Assembly: GCF_950295315.1 (NCBI RefSeq)
Contig: NC_080172.1
Coordinates: forward strand, 79,069,118 to 79,133,117
Source of the DNA: Erinaceus europaeus
Lineage: Eukaryota > Chordata > Mammalia > Eulipotyphla > Erinaceidae
Length of the DNA stretch: 64,000 nucleotides
Direction of reading: 5' to 3'
Positions 12,774 through 23,690 of this stretch are shown piece after piece. Numbering within the stretch: position 1 is the first letter of the stretch; each line of letters begins with the position of its first letter. The notes under the pieces are model-generated. The model was not told the DNA's origin. It saw nothing but the letters and a program-made list of their open reading frames with translations, and made no database searches. A program made the translations under genes and the position numbers.

Positions 12774-13324
12774 TGCTCTTCCACAGGAGGCCTATATGCC
12801 ACCAAGGTGCTGCCAACACGTCTCTAGTGATTCCTGAGAAATTCCAGCACATTTTTCGAGTCCTCAATACCACATCTATAAGAGTCAGAAAATAGCCTTT
12901 GCCATTACTGCAATTAAGTGTATGGGGTGAAGATAGACTTATGTACTGTTGAGGAAAGCTGATATTGACCTGACCAATAGGGCAGGAGAATTTACTGAGG
13001 ATAAAGTGACATATGTGATAATGTTTAAGCAGAATCCACACCAGTACAAGATACCTGATTGGTTTTTGAACAAACAATAGGATGTGAAGGATGAAAAATA
13101 CAGTCAGATCCAGGCTAATAATTTGGACAACAAACTCCATGAATACCTGGAGCAACTTAATAAAATTCGGGCCCACAGAGGGCTGTGCCACCTCTGGGGA
13201 TGCTGTGTCTGTGGCCAACACATCCATACCACAGGACAGTATGGCCACACCATAGGGGTGTCCAAGAAGAGGAAATAAATCCAGGCAGTGTCAATAAATA
13301 CTTTATATATCTGTGGGGGGGAAG
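12774..13324 (+). pseudogene. RPS18: Processed pseudogene of 40S ribosomal protein S18
   Basis: The parent protein is a 152-residue, RNA-binding component of the small ribosomal subunit head. Here the frame can be followed from 12818 to the stop at 13276-13278, with easily recognised segments ('IPDWFLN', 'DNKL', 'KIRAHRGL', C-terminal 'GVSKK'). There are no introns, and short 5' and 3' UTR remnants are present, the latter with AATAAA near 13300. It is dead in three ways: the start is ACG (12818-12820), one base is lost near 12870, and a lysine codon became TAG at 13078-13080. A 9-bp repeat, ctagacaga, at 12765-12773 and 13325-13333 fits L1-driven retrotransposition, although no poly-A remains. 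The long minus-strand frame over this region is its shadow. Confidence 0.94.
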
Positions 13325-13333
13325 CTAGACAGA

Positions 13334-13930
13334 CATAAAAAGACAGATATAAAAAGCAATAATAAACTTCCATGATGGAGCTATGGAAAACTAGTCATGG
13401 AAACTTGGCTCCTTTGCAGGGAAACAATACTACAACAAAATTAATCAACAAATTTCATCAGATAACTGCTGGGATTTTTTATTTTAAAAAAGAAACATTA
13501 TTATCTGAATGTTGGTGATTATAGTGAATGCCTGAAGACAGCAACAGCAGGATGGGAGGGGAGAAGGACTCAAGAAGACACATAGCACCACATTGCTAGT
13601 GGATGCCATAACAGCAATAACTTCAAGTTCACATAGCATATTTAAAGGCACTTGTGGAACCACTCACAAACCTTTAAATATGCTCTAAAAAGGGGGGGAG
13701 GGGAAGAACTGTGGACTGCCATTTAGAGTTGAAGAATTCATAAGCTCCTAAACAAATTCCAAGAAATTCTTTAGAGGCATCAGGGAACATAGTTCCTTTA
13801 TAGCATCAGAGAAGCCTATCAAACTCTAAGATGTCCTAGCTTTCATAAAGACACTGGTGATCTGGTTAAGACTGACTGGCAGGAAAGAAGAGTGACTTTG
13901 ATATCACAGCAGAGCCTACTTTTAAAAAAA
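13334..13930. other. Unclassified sequence with a long hairpin
   Basis: No protein similarity seen. A perfect 14-bp inverted repeat (agcatatttaaagg at 13635-13648, its complement at 13671-13684) encloses 22 bases that can pair further in part. A short G run lies near 13688-13700. Confidence 0.5.
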
Positions 13931-14512
13931 CCTGTCTGGAGAGACTTCCAGAGGCGGGGCTACGAGCAGCAGCAGATCTGTGTCTCTCCTCTCCTCTCCC
14001 GAATCAACTAGGAATACCAAAGGAGACCACCTGGGACTGAAACAAGACAGGACTAGAACAACTACAGGAACCCACCAAAGCACCAGTGAGTGCAAACACA
14101 CGTGGCTGGTGACAGAGTGGAGCCTAGGGAGAGACTAAGTGGCTGGTAACAGTCTGGCAGTTTATCAGTTGAGACACCACCTCCAGTCTGTTCCACCAAC
14201 AAGGGGACAACTGAAAGGAGGAGAGGACTCCCCGCAGACTCACCAAGTGCAACTCTGAGTCTCCATTGCTACTGCCCTCAGAATCTGGAGCAGCGACAGG
14301 GAGGGACACCGGGGGACAGAGATCTAACCAGGAAATTAAGGAGAAGACCTATGCCTCGGTGGCATAGCTGTGGGGCTTTGAAAGTCTCTTTGCATAACCA
14401 CCTATCTCTGCCACACCCTGCCTTATCTCTTGGTCAGGAGTCAGTGATTAAGTTAATAAGCCTACTTATAGTTAGAAGCCCTCAGGCTCCCATAGCTTAT
14501 AGAGAAGAAAAA

Positions 14513-14547
<35 letters not shown>

Positions 14548-14723
14548 AGAGACTTTTAAATCACTGAGCTCCAACTCAGGGATTAAAATACTATTGAAAC
14601 AACTGTTAACTTCCACTACTGTGAACTCTTTAATTACCTTACTTAGACACAAGTCAATCCAGGAAATAGTGATCAGTAATTTGAAAAAAAATGAGAGAGG
14701 GAACTCATAACATAATATATAAA
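13931..14723 (+). promoter_or_regulatory. L1 copy 1 5' UTR (presumed internal promoter)
   Basis: About 790 bp, much GC-richer than its surroundings, with a start of the kind 'cttccagaggcggggc'. In L1s this region holds an internal RNA polymerase II promoter; that role is inferred from family knowledge. An (AAAT)n run lies at 14508-14548, 175 bp before ORF1. It shows no resemblance to the 5' UTR of copy 2. Confidence 0.65.
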
Positions 14724-15699
14724 ATGGGTAAACCAACAAGAAGAAATATTGGAGAAACTAACCAGGACAACAGTCCAGCTAAAAGCCCCCCAAAGGGTGA
14801 AACAGAAAATAACGAGTTCAACATCCAAACATTAGCTAAGGAAATAATCACAGGAGTGAGTAAAGAGTTTGAAAGAATTGTAATCAGAAATACAGGAATA
14901 ACAAATGAGAGTCTGGAAGAAAACACTAACTATCTCAAGGTTATTAGAGAGATGAAAGCTGAAATAGCTGAGCTAAGAACACAACTATCTGAACAAGCGA
15001 AAACAGTATCAGAACAGGGTAACAAAACTGATGAACTCCAAAAAACAGTAGAGGGCAGAGAGAATAGAATCAGTGAGGCTGAAGACAGGATTAGCAAGAT
15101 CGAGGATGATTTAGAGACAACTAAAAAAGAAGTAAGAGATCTCAAAAAGACATTAATAGATGCTGAAAACAACAACAGAGACCTATGGAATGACTTCAAA
15201 AGAAACAATATACGCATTATTGGCTTACCAGAGGAAGAAAGAGAGGGAGAGGAAGAAAGCATTCTTCAGGCCATAATAGCTGAAAACTTCTCTAGTCTAG
15301 ACAACATCAAAGACATAAAGATTCAAGAAGCCCAGAGGGTTCCAAACAGAATTAACCCAGACTTAAAGACACCAAGACACATCATATTTATAATGGAAAG
15401 GAATAGGATAAAGGAAGTATCCTGAAGGCTGCAAGAGAAAAAAAAAAAGAGTCACCTACAGAGGGAAACACATAAGATTAGCAGCAGACTTCTCCACACA
15501 AACACGACAGGCCAGAAGAGAATGGCAAGATATCTATCGAGTGCTCAATGAGAAAGGCTTTCAACCAAGAATACTATATCCTGCTAGACAGTCATTTAAA
15601 CTAGATGGAGGCATCAAAATCTTCTCAGACAAGCAACAGTTGAAGGAATCAACTATCACCAAGCCTTCCCTGAAAGAAGTTCTGAAAGGTCTTCTATAA
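14724..15699 (+). pseudogene. L1 ORF1 (RNA-binding protein), frameshifted
   Basis: L1 ORF1p forms trimers through a coiled coil, coats L1 RNA and acts as a nucleic-acid chaperone in the ribonucleoprotein. The start is taken at ATG 14724 because copy 2 begins at the matching place; an upstream in-frame ATG (14691) lies in leader sequence. Residues ~70-150 are rich in E, K and L heptads (coiled coil), followed by the RRM-type segment 'IRIIGLPEE' and 'AQRVPNRINPD'. One base is missing near 15413 relative to copy 2, giving a stop at 15423-15425. The C-terminal domain continues in the shifted frame to 15697-15699. Confidence 0.9.
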
Positions 15700-15755
15700 A
15701 CAGTCAGACCATCATAAATAGGACATATATCAGAACACTCTAAAACTCTACAAAA

Positions 15756-18700
15756 ATGGCGTTAAAATATCTTCAGTCTTTGATATCAATAAATGTCAAT
15801 GGCCTGAATTCACCTAGTAAAAGACACAGAGTAGGAAGATGGATCAGAAAATGCAACCCAACAATATGCTGTCTACAGGAAACCCACCTAACTCAACAAG
15901 ACAAACACAGACTTAAAGTGAAAGGATGGAAAACTACCATACAAGCCAATGGCTCACAAAAAAGGACAGGAACAGCTATTCTCATATCTGACATGATATA
16001 CTTTAAAATAGATAAGATTAAAAAATATGGGAATGGACACTACTTAATCCTCAGAGGATCAGTCAACCAAGAGGACTTAACAATTATTAACATCTATGCA
16101 TCCAAAGAGAAGCCATCTAAATACATCAAACGTCTACTGAAAGAGCTACAGCAATATATTAACAGCAACACAGTCATAGTAGGAGACTTCAACACCCCAC
16201 TCTCTCAATTTGACAGATCATCCAGGCAGAAGATCAATAAAGACATAAGGGAGCTAAATGAAGAGATAGATAAACTAGAACTATTGGACATTTTCAGAGT
16301 CATTCATCCCAAGAAACTGGAATACACATTTTACTCAAATCCACATGGGTAATTCTCAAGGATAGACCATATGTTAGGCACAAAGACAGCATCAGCAAAT
16401 TCAAGAGCATTGAAATCATCCCAAGCATCTTCTCAGACCACAATGGAATTAAACTAACACTTAACAATCAACAAAAGATTAGTAATAGTCCCATAATGTG
16501 GAAGCTCAACAGTACACTTCTTAACAACCTCTGGGTCAAAGAGAAAATCAAGGAAGAAATCAAATGTTTCGAGACTTCAAGGAAAATGAAAACACAAGCT
16601 ATCAAAATATCTGGGACACAGCATAGGCAGTACTGAGAGGGAAGTTCATAGCTATATAAGCACACATTAGGAAACAATAAAAAGCACAAATATACAACCT
16701 GATTGCACATCTTAAAGACCAATAAGAAGAATAACAAAGGAACCCTAAAGGAACCAGAAGGACAGAAATCACTAAAGTTAGGGCAGAAATAAATAGCATT
16801 GAGAATAAGAAAACCATACAAAAGATCAATGAAAGTAAACGTTGGTTCTTCGAAAGAGTGAACAAAATCAACAAACTTTTAACTTGACTCACAAAACAAA
16901 AAAGAGAAAAGACCCAAATAAATCGGATAGTAAATGAAAGAGAAGATATCACAACAGACACCACAGAAATTCAACATATCATGCGAGGCTTCTATGAACA
17001 ACTATATGCCACCAAGATAGAGAACCTGGAAGAAATGGACGATTTCCTAGATACCTACCAACTTCCAAAACTAGGTAAAGAGTAAGTGGATAACATGAAC
17101 AGGCCCATCGCAGCTAATGAAATTGAAACAGTTATCAAAAATCTCCCAAAAAATAAAAGTCCTGGGCCAGATGGTTTTACAAATGAATTCTACAAAAACT
17201 TCAAAGAAAAACTAATACCTCTACTTTTAAAAGTCTTCCAGAATATTAAAGACACTGGAATACTCCCTACCAGCTTCTATGAAGCTAACATCACTCTGAT
17301 ACCAAAAGCAGACATGGAAACAACCAAAAAAGAAAACTACAGACCAATATCTCTGCTGAACATAGATGCTAAAATACTGAACAAAATTCTAGCCAACTGG
17401 ATACAGCAGTATATTAAAAAGATTGTTCATCATGACCAAGTGGACTTTATCCCAGGGATGCAAAATTGGTTTAATATAAGTAAATGAATCAATGTGATCC
17501 ACCACATCAATAAAAGCAAGACCAAAAACCACAGGGTCATATCAATAGATACAGAGAAAGCCTTTGACAAAATACAACATCCCTTTATGATCAAAACACT
17601 ACAAAAAATGGGAATAGATGGAAAATTCCTGAAGATAGTGGAGTCTATATATAGCAAACCTACAGCCAACATCATACTCAATGGTAAAAAACTGGAAGCA
17701 TTTCCACTCAGATCAGGTACCAGACAGGGATGCCCACGATCACCATTACTATTCACCATAGTGTTGGAAGTTCTTGCCATAGCAGTCAGGAAGGAGAAAA
17801 GAATAAAAAAGATACAGATTGGAAGAGAAGAAGTCAAACTCTCCCTATTTGCAAATGACATGATAGTATACACAGAAAAACTTAAGGAATCCAGCAAGAA
17901 GCTTTTGGAAATCATCAAGAAATACAGTAAGGTGTCAGGCTACAAAATTAACGTTCAAAAGTCAGTGGCATTCCTTATGCAAACACTAAGCTAGGAAATT
18001 AAAATCCAGAAATCAATTCCTTTTACTATAGTAACAAAAACAATAAAGTATCTAGGAGTATCCCCACACCTATGGAAATCTAATCTTTGATAAGGGGGCC
18101 CAAAGGATTGAATGGAAAGAGGAGGCTCTCTTCAATAAATGGTGCTGGGGAAACTGGGTTGTAACATGCAGAAGAATGAAATTGAACCACTTTATCTCAC
18201 CAGAAACAAAAATCAACTCCAAATGGATCAAAGACCTAGATGTCAGACCAGAAACAATCAAATACTTAGAGGAAAACATTGGTAAAACAGTTTCCCACCT
18301 ACACCTCAAGGACATCTTTGATGAATCAAACCCAATTGCAAGGAAGACTAAAGCAGAAACAAACCAATGGGACTACATCAAATTGAAAAGCTTCTGCACA
18401 TCCAAAGAAACTATCACACAAACAAAGAAACCCCTCACAGAATGGGAGAAGATCTTCACATGCCATACATCAGACAAGAAATTAATCACCAAAATATTTA
18501 AAGAGCTCAGCAAACTTAGCACCAAAAAAGCAAATGACCCCATCCAAAAATGGGCAGAGGATACGAACAAAACATTCACCTCAAAGGAGATCCAAAAGGC
18601 TAACAAACATATGAAAAACTGCTCCAGGTCACTGATTGTCAGAGAAATGCAAATTAAGACAACACTAAGATACCACCTCACTCCTCTAAGAATGGCATAT

Positions 18701-19163
18701 AAAAAAGGACAGCAGCAACAAATGCTGGAGAGGTTGTGGGGACAGAGGAACCCTTTTACATTGCTGGTGGGAATGTAAATTGGTCCAGCCTCTGTGGAGA
18801 ACAGTCTGGAAAACTCTCAGAAGGCTAGACATGGACCTTCCATATGATCCAGTAATTCCTCTCCTGGGGTTATACCCCAAGGACTCCATAACACCCAACC
18901 AAAAAGAGGTGTGTACTCCTATGTTCATAGCAGCACAATTCATAATAGCTAAAACCTGGAAGCAACCCAGGTGCCCAACAACAGATGAGTGGCTGAGAAA
19001 GCGGTGGTATATATACACAATGGAATACTATGCAGCTATCAAGAACAATGAAGCAACCTTCTCTAACCCATCTTGGACAGAGCTAGAAGGAATTATGTTA
19101 AGTGAGCTAAGTCAGAAAGATAAAGATGAGTATGGGATGATCCCACTCATCAACAGAAGTTGA
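15756..19163 (+). pseudogene. L1 ORF2 (endonuclease/reverse transcriptase), broken and internally deleted
   Basis: ORF2p nicks target DNA and primes reverse transcription there. The endonuclease part is open for 198 residues (15756-16352; 'SINVNGLNS', 'QETH', 'GDFN') and ends at TAA 16350-16352. The next ~730 bp is full of stops. The RT part resumes at 17086 ('[14 protein letters not shown]') and 17494 ('GTRQGCP'). The RT active-site motif reads FAND instead of FADD (Asn codon 17854-17856), which would remove a catalytic metal ligand. Near 18060 about 410 bp present in copy 2 is absent. The C-terminal region (18176-19163) is in several frames. This is clearly a dead copy. Confidence 0.92.
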
Positions 19164-20355
19164 CTAAGGAGATCTGAAAGGGAAACTAAAAGCAGGACCT
19201 GACCAAATTATAAGTAGGGCACCAAAGTAAAAACCCTGTGGTGAGGGGTAGACATGCAGCTTCCTGGGCCAGTGGGGGGTGGGAGTGGGTGGGAGGGATG
19301 GGTCACAGTCTTTTGGTGGTGGGAATGGTGTTTATGTACACTCCTAGCAAAATGTAGACATATAAATCACTAGTTAATTAATTTGAGAGGGGGAAAATCA
19401 ATTGTATGTCTCAAAGTTTTTCAAAACACAAACTGAATCTTTTTAATATATAGGCTGTGTATTTGATATGCGGACTCTCTCAAAAGCCTAGACCAAGCAG
19501 ATCAGAAGCATCCAATAGCACAGCTATATACAAGATACTGGGTACTGTACAGCAAACCCTAACAAAAGGACTTTTCAAACTTAACCCAATTGCCAAATAA
19601 TGTGATGATAACATTAACTATTGATTGTCTTTTTGAACCCTAAGACAGCAGGAACCTCACATCTCCACTATAGAGCCCCTACTTCCCCCAGTCCTAGAAC
19701 CCTTGGATAGGGCCCACTTTCCCGCATGCCTCTCCCAATCCATATCAAATAATATTGCATCTGCCGATCACAACCTAACCAACGCAACAATTGCCACCTC
19801 AACATGCTTCACTTCAGACTGTGTTCAGAGACTTCACGTGTGGAATGACAACCCTTCAGCTTCATTACTCGGGTGAGACCTTTCCTTTCATGGTATACTC
19901 TGCTTCCATCTCAGGTGGTTCACTTTCTAACAAAGTCCCAAAACCTAGATATACACCAGTTTCTGTGAGAGAGAGCATATGTTCACACGTATCTATAAAC
20001 TACTGCAAAATATATACCTGAAAGCAGAAGTACACTAGAGTTTGCAGTGAGTACCTCCCTAACACGTCCTCTCCACTATTCCAAGCTTTGGGTCCATGAT
20101 TGCTCAACAATTTGTTTGGCTTTGTATGTTAACTCTCTTTTCAGTCACCAGGTTCCAGATTCCATCAGGATTCTGGCAAGGCTTCCCTGGATTGAAGACC
20201 CCACCAAAATGTCCTGGAGCTTAGCTTCCCCAGGGACACACCCTACTAGGGAAAGAGAGAGGCAGACTGGGAGTATGAACAGACCAATCAACGCCCATGT
20301 TAACAGGGAAGCAATTACAGAAACCAGACCTTCTACCTTCTGCAACCCACAATGA
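19164..20355 (+). other. L1 copy 1 3' UTR, truncated
   Basis: Starts with a G-rich polypurine tract (19274-19302: runs of six, three, three, three, three and three G), then a ~700-bp middle module and the start of the terminal module. It lacks the ~790-bp module seen in the older copy at 27.4-29.6 kb. The match ends at 20355. Confidence 0.85.
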
Positions 20356-21576
20356 CCTGGAACCGCCAAAACATGATGGGTGAAACAGAAGCAGGAAGAA
20401 CAGACACTGATGGGTGAGAGAAAGGCAGTAGGAAAGTCTTGTCCTTTGGAGTCTGTGAATCACGTTCTCCAGATCGTGTCAGGTCACATTATGGGTTTCG
20501 GGGGATGGCTGTAATTGTGGGTGATGTCAGAGGTCAGGGGTCCAAGATGGATTTCTGGGGATTCTATATTAGCAGATGCTTCTTTATGCAAAGACTTGTC
20601 ATAGCTGTAGTCAATTACTCATGGAAAAACTTTGTAACAAATTAGAAGTTTACTACAATTGATAACTCAATGATTATAATTGGTTTAGGTATCTTTATAA
20701 TTTCGTGTAAAAGTCATCTTATGTGACCTCATGTAGCAGTCTCTATATAGCAAAATTTTCATACCAAATTTAAGTTACATATATTTATCCTTAACTATTT
20801 TTACATTGGGTTTTTAAGCAAACTCAGGTTACTAGAGTTAACACATTTTAGTGACAATTTTTTTTTTTGGTACATTTACAATGTCAGATTGATGCCAAAT
20901 TTGTTGGGGATTAATTTCCACAAGATAGCTTACAGGACATTTTTGGGAGCCCTCCAAAAATGTCCTGTATACAGAATTTGTATTTTAATTTAGGAGATGA
21001 TGAATTGTCACACTGACTATTTAGAGTTTTACCTTAAACACTCAGTTACTTTAATGAATTGATTTTACCTCTCCTGGTAAGAATGTAGCTTCAAAGTTAC
21101 ACTTTAACTGTTAAGTTAATGTTAACCAAACTTGAAACACGCATATTAAACATATAGTTTATAACACACAGGAGGAGAAAAACTTGTAACTAAGACATAT
21201 CATTTCAAATGCGAATTTAGATCTACTGTCATAGTTGAACCATCTTTACTCACACAGTTTAAGACTAAACATTTCATATTTATATCAAGACTTAAAAAAG
21301 AAATCAAAAAGAGGAATAAACAATTTTTGGACTGTTTCTGGACATCTCCAGAAACCATGGCTGCATCCAGCCATTTTATATAAAGCCAGTTAACTTTCAG
21401 AGTACTCTGAGCACAATGGGTCGTACAAAAAATTTTGGCCACTCAACTCACTCATTTTTTTTTTTTAACTCACTCACTCACAAAACACAACTGGCCAGTC
21501 ATAGCATAAGACATTCGGGGGGGGGGGAGAAGAGTTCTGTGAATCAGATTTTTTTTTTAGATTCTGCCATGTTGTA
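20356..21576 (-). other. Sequence downstream of the ERV integrase, unclassified
   Basis: Lies between the truncated L1 copy 1 and the minus-strand integrase fragment. On position it could be the 3' part of the same provirus, but I recognise no envelope or LTR. It includes a strong hairpin (20931-20969), an 11-base G run (21518-21528) and AT-rich sequence. Confidence 0.35.
20931..20969. repeat. Perfect 16-bp inverted repeat, 7-nt loop
   Basis: tacaggacatttttgg at 20931-20946, loop gagccct, and the exact reverse complement at 20954-20969. Confidence 0.9.
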
Positions 21577-22431
21577 TTATGGATCCTGGGGTGCATCCTG
21601 CAGCCAGTCCTCTTGCAGCCAGTCTTCTTGCAGTGTTTCTTGTTCTTCACGGATATCAACGCCATCATGTGGGTATTGCCGTACATGGTCGGCAGGAACC
21701 CAAACAGGCTTGGAGTAATTTTGTGGAAAAATGCATGCAAAACCCCTCCCCATAGTCAACAGGGGGTCAGGTCCTTTCCAAATTTTATCAAGTGGGTCTT
21801 TCCATTTGACTTTAATAGCTGGGAGGGTGGGTGGTATTTGCCAATGAAGAATAATAGGAGGTTGGTCTGAGTTTTTGTAAATATTAAAGAGATTTAATGT
21901 AGTTAAGGCTTTTGCCAGCTGGATATTGGGGGGGTAAATTCCCCTTTTTCTTTATTTAATTGAGCCTTAAGAGTTTGATGGGCCCTCTCAACAATGCCTT
22001 GTCCCTGTGGATTATACAGAATGTCTGTAGTATGAGTAATGTTCCAGAGGGAACAAAAATCTTTAAATTGTTTGCTGGTAAAAGCATCCCCATTATCCAT
22101 TTTAAGTTGAAAATGTGAGCCCATTACAGCAAAACAGGAAAGCATATGGCTTATAAGCTTTTTTGAGTTTTCTCCAGTCTGAGCTGTAGCCCACATAAAC
22201 TTAGAGAAGGTATCAATTGAGACGAACACATATTTTTGTTTGCCAAAGTTGGGTATGTGGGTAACATCAATTTGCCAAAGAGCGTTGGCTTTTAAACCTC
22301 GAGGATTAACCCCCAGAGTTTGAATAGCAGGTGTTTTGATTAGACCTGAACAGGAGGAACATGTAGCAAGAATACATTTTAATTGTGGCAGAGGAATATC
22401 AGGAAATCGAGCTCGAAGACCTTTAAGATTA
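21577..22431 (-). pseudogene. Class II endogenous retrovirus pol: integrase fragment
   Basis: Integrase joins retroviral DNA to the host genome. The main frame on the minus strand (to 21903) shows the second half of the HHCC zinc domain (CxxC near 22352-22361) and a complete D,D(35)E core: Asp in 'QIDVT', Asp in 'KMDNGD' and Glu in 'GIVERAH', with 35 residues between the last two. After ~21903 it continues in other frames with the C-terminal segment ('PVWVPADHVRQ'), closing at ~21577. The style is betaretrovirus/ERVK-like. The N-terminal side is cut off at 22431, where L1 begins, so no protease, RT or gag is present. It is a broken relic, and frameshifts separate the core from the C-terminus. 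Confidence 0.9.
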
Positions 22432-23690
22432 ATGGTGAAAAACTGAAAGCATTTCCCCTCAGATGAGGTACTGGACATTCACTACAGAAGAGATACAAAA
22501 GGCTAAAAAACACATGAAAAATTGCTCTAGGTCACTGATTATCAGAGAAATGCAAATAAAGACAACAATGAAATACCACCTCACCCCTGTGAGAATGGCA
22601 TATATCAAAAAGGCCAGTAGCAACAAATGTTGGAGAGGCTGTGGGGACAGAGGAACACTTCTGCACTGCTGGTGGGAATGCCAACTGGTCCAGCCTCTGT
22701 GGAGAGCAGTCTGGATAACTCTCACATGGACCTTCCATATGACCAAGTAATCCCTCTCCTAGGGATATACCACAAGGACTCCATAACACCCAACCAAAAA
22801 AGAATGTGTACACTTATATTCATAATACCACAATTTGTAATAGCTAAAACTTGGAAACAATCTAGGTGTCCAACAACAGATGAGTGGCTGAGAAAGTTGT
22901 GGTATATATACACAATGGAATACTATGCAGCTATTTAAGAACAATGAACCCACCTTCTCTGACCCATCTTGGATGGAGCTAAAGGAATTATGTTAAGTGA
23001 GCTATGTCAGAAGCATAAAGATAAGTATGGGATAATCCCACTCATCAACAGAAGTTGAGAAAGAATAACAGAAAGGGAAATTAAAAAGCAGGATTTGATG
23101 AAATCTGGAGTAGGGCACCAAAGTAAAAACCCTGGGGTGAGGGTGAAGGTGAATGTTCAGCTTCGGGGGGGGGGGGATGATATGTTTATGTACAGCAGTG
23201 AGTAGCCCCCTAACACTTCCTCTCCACTATTCCAACCTTTGGGTCTATGATTGCTCAACAATTTGTTTGGCTTTGTATGTTAACTCTCTTTTCAGTCACC
23301 AGGTTCCAGATGTCATCAGGATGCCAGCCAGGCTTCCCTGGACTGAAGACCCCACCAATGTGTCCTGGAGCTCCGCTTCCCCAGAGACCCATTCCTACTA
23401 GGGAAAGAGAGAGGCAGAGTGGGACTATGGACAGACCAGTCAACATCCATGTTCAGCGGGGAAGCAATTACAGAAGCCAGATCTTCCACCTTCTACAACC
23501 TACAAGGACCCTGGGTCCATGCTCCCAGAGGGATAGAGAATGGGAAAGCTATCAGGGGAGGGGATGGGATATGGAGATTGGGTGGTGGGAATTGTGTGGA
23601 GTTATACCCCTTCTACCCTATGGTTTTGTTAATTTATCCTTTCTTAAATAAAAAATAAATTAAAAAAATAAATTAAATTAAATTAAAATA
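22432..23690 (+). mobile_element. Internally deleted L1 (copy 3)
   Basis: Starts in the RT region ('ctgaaagcatttcccctcag'), jumps within ~50 bp to the ORF2 C-terminal region (~850 bp missing relative to copy 1), and ends ORF2 with a recognisable Cys/His cluster ('RGCGDRG', 'HCWWEC'). Its 3' UTR then goes from the G-rich tract (a G run at 23165-23177) almost directly to the terminal module at ~23190, so the middle module is lost too. A/T-rich tail at 23645-23690. Confidence 0.88.

Larger units (their letters stand above)
13931..20355 (+). mobile_element. Long L1 retrotransposon, copy 1 (defective)
   Basis: Contains, in order, a 5' UTR (13931-14723), ORF1 (14724-15699), ORF2 (15756-19163) and a 3' UTR that stops at 20355, inside the terminal module, where unrelated sequence begins. 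The 5' boundary is set by the change to GC-richer L1-type leader sequence and is approximate. Compared with copy 2 (33.9-41.9 kb) it lacks about 410 bp in ORF2, and its 5' UTR is unrelated. No target-site duplication can be assigned because the 3' end is lost. Confidence 0.9.

Noticed and set aside
12751..13248. 165-codon minus-strand open frame
   Set aside because: It lies antisense to the S18 pseudogene; similarity of the plus strand to the S18 mRNA explains the sequence fully.
16468..16964. Overlapping 117- and 120-codon minus-strand frames rich in hydrophobic residues
   Set aside because: Antisense of L1 ORF2; A-rich coding on the plus strand gives F/L/I-rich shadows on the other strand.
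22432..22478. Start of the long integrase frame at 22478 as the true protein start
   Set aside because: The first ~15 codons are antisense L1 sequence; retroviral similarity begins at ~22431.
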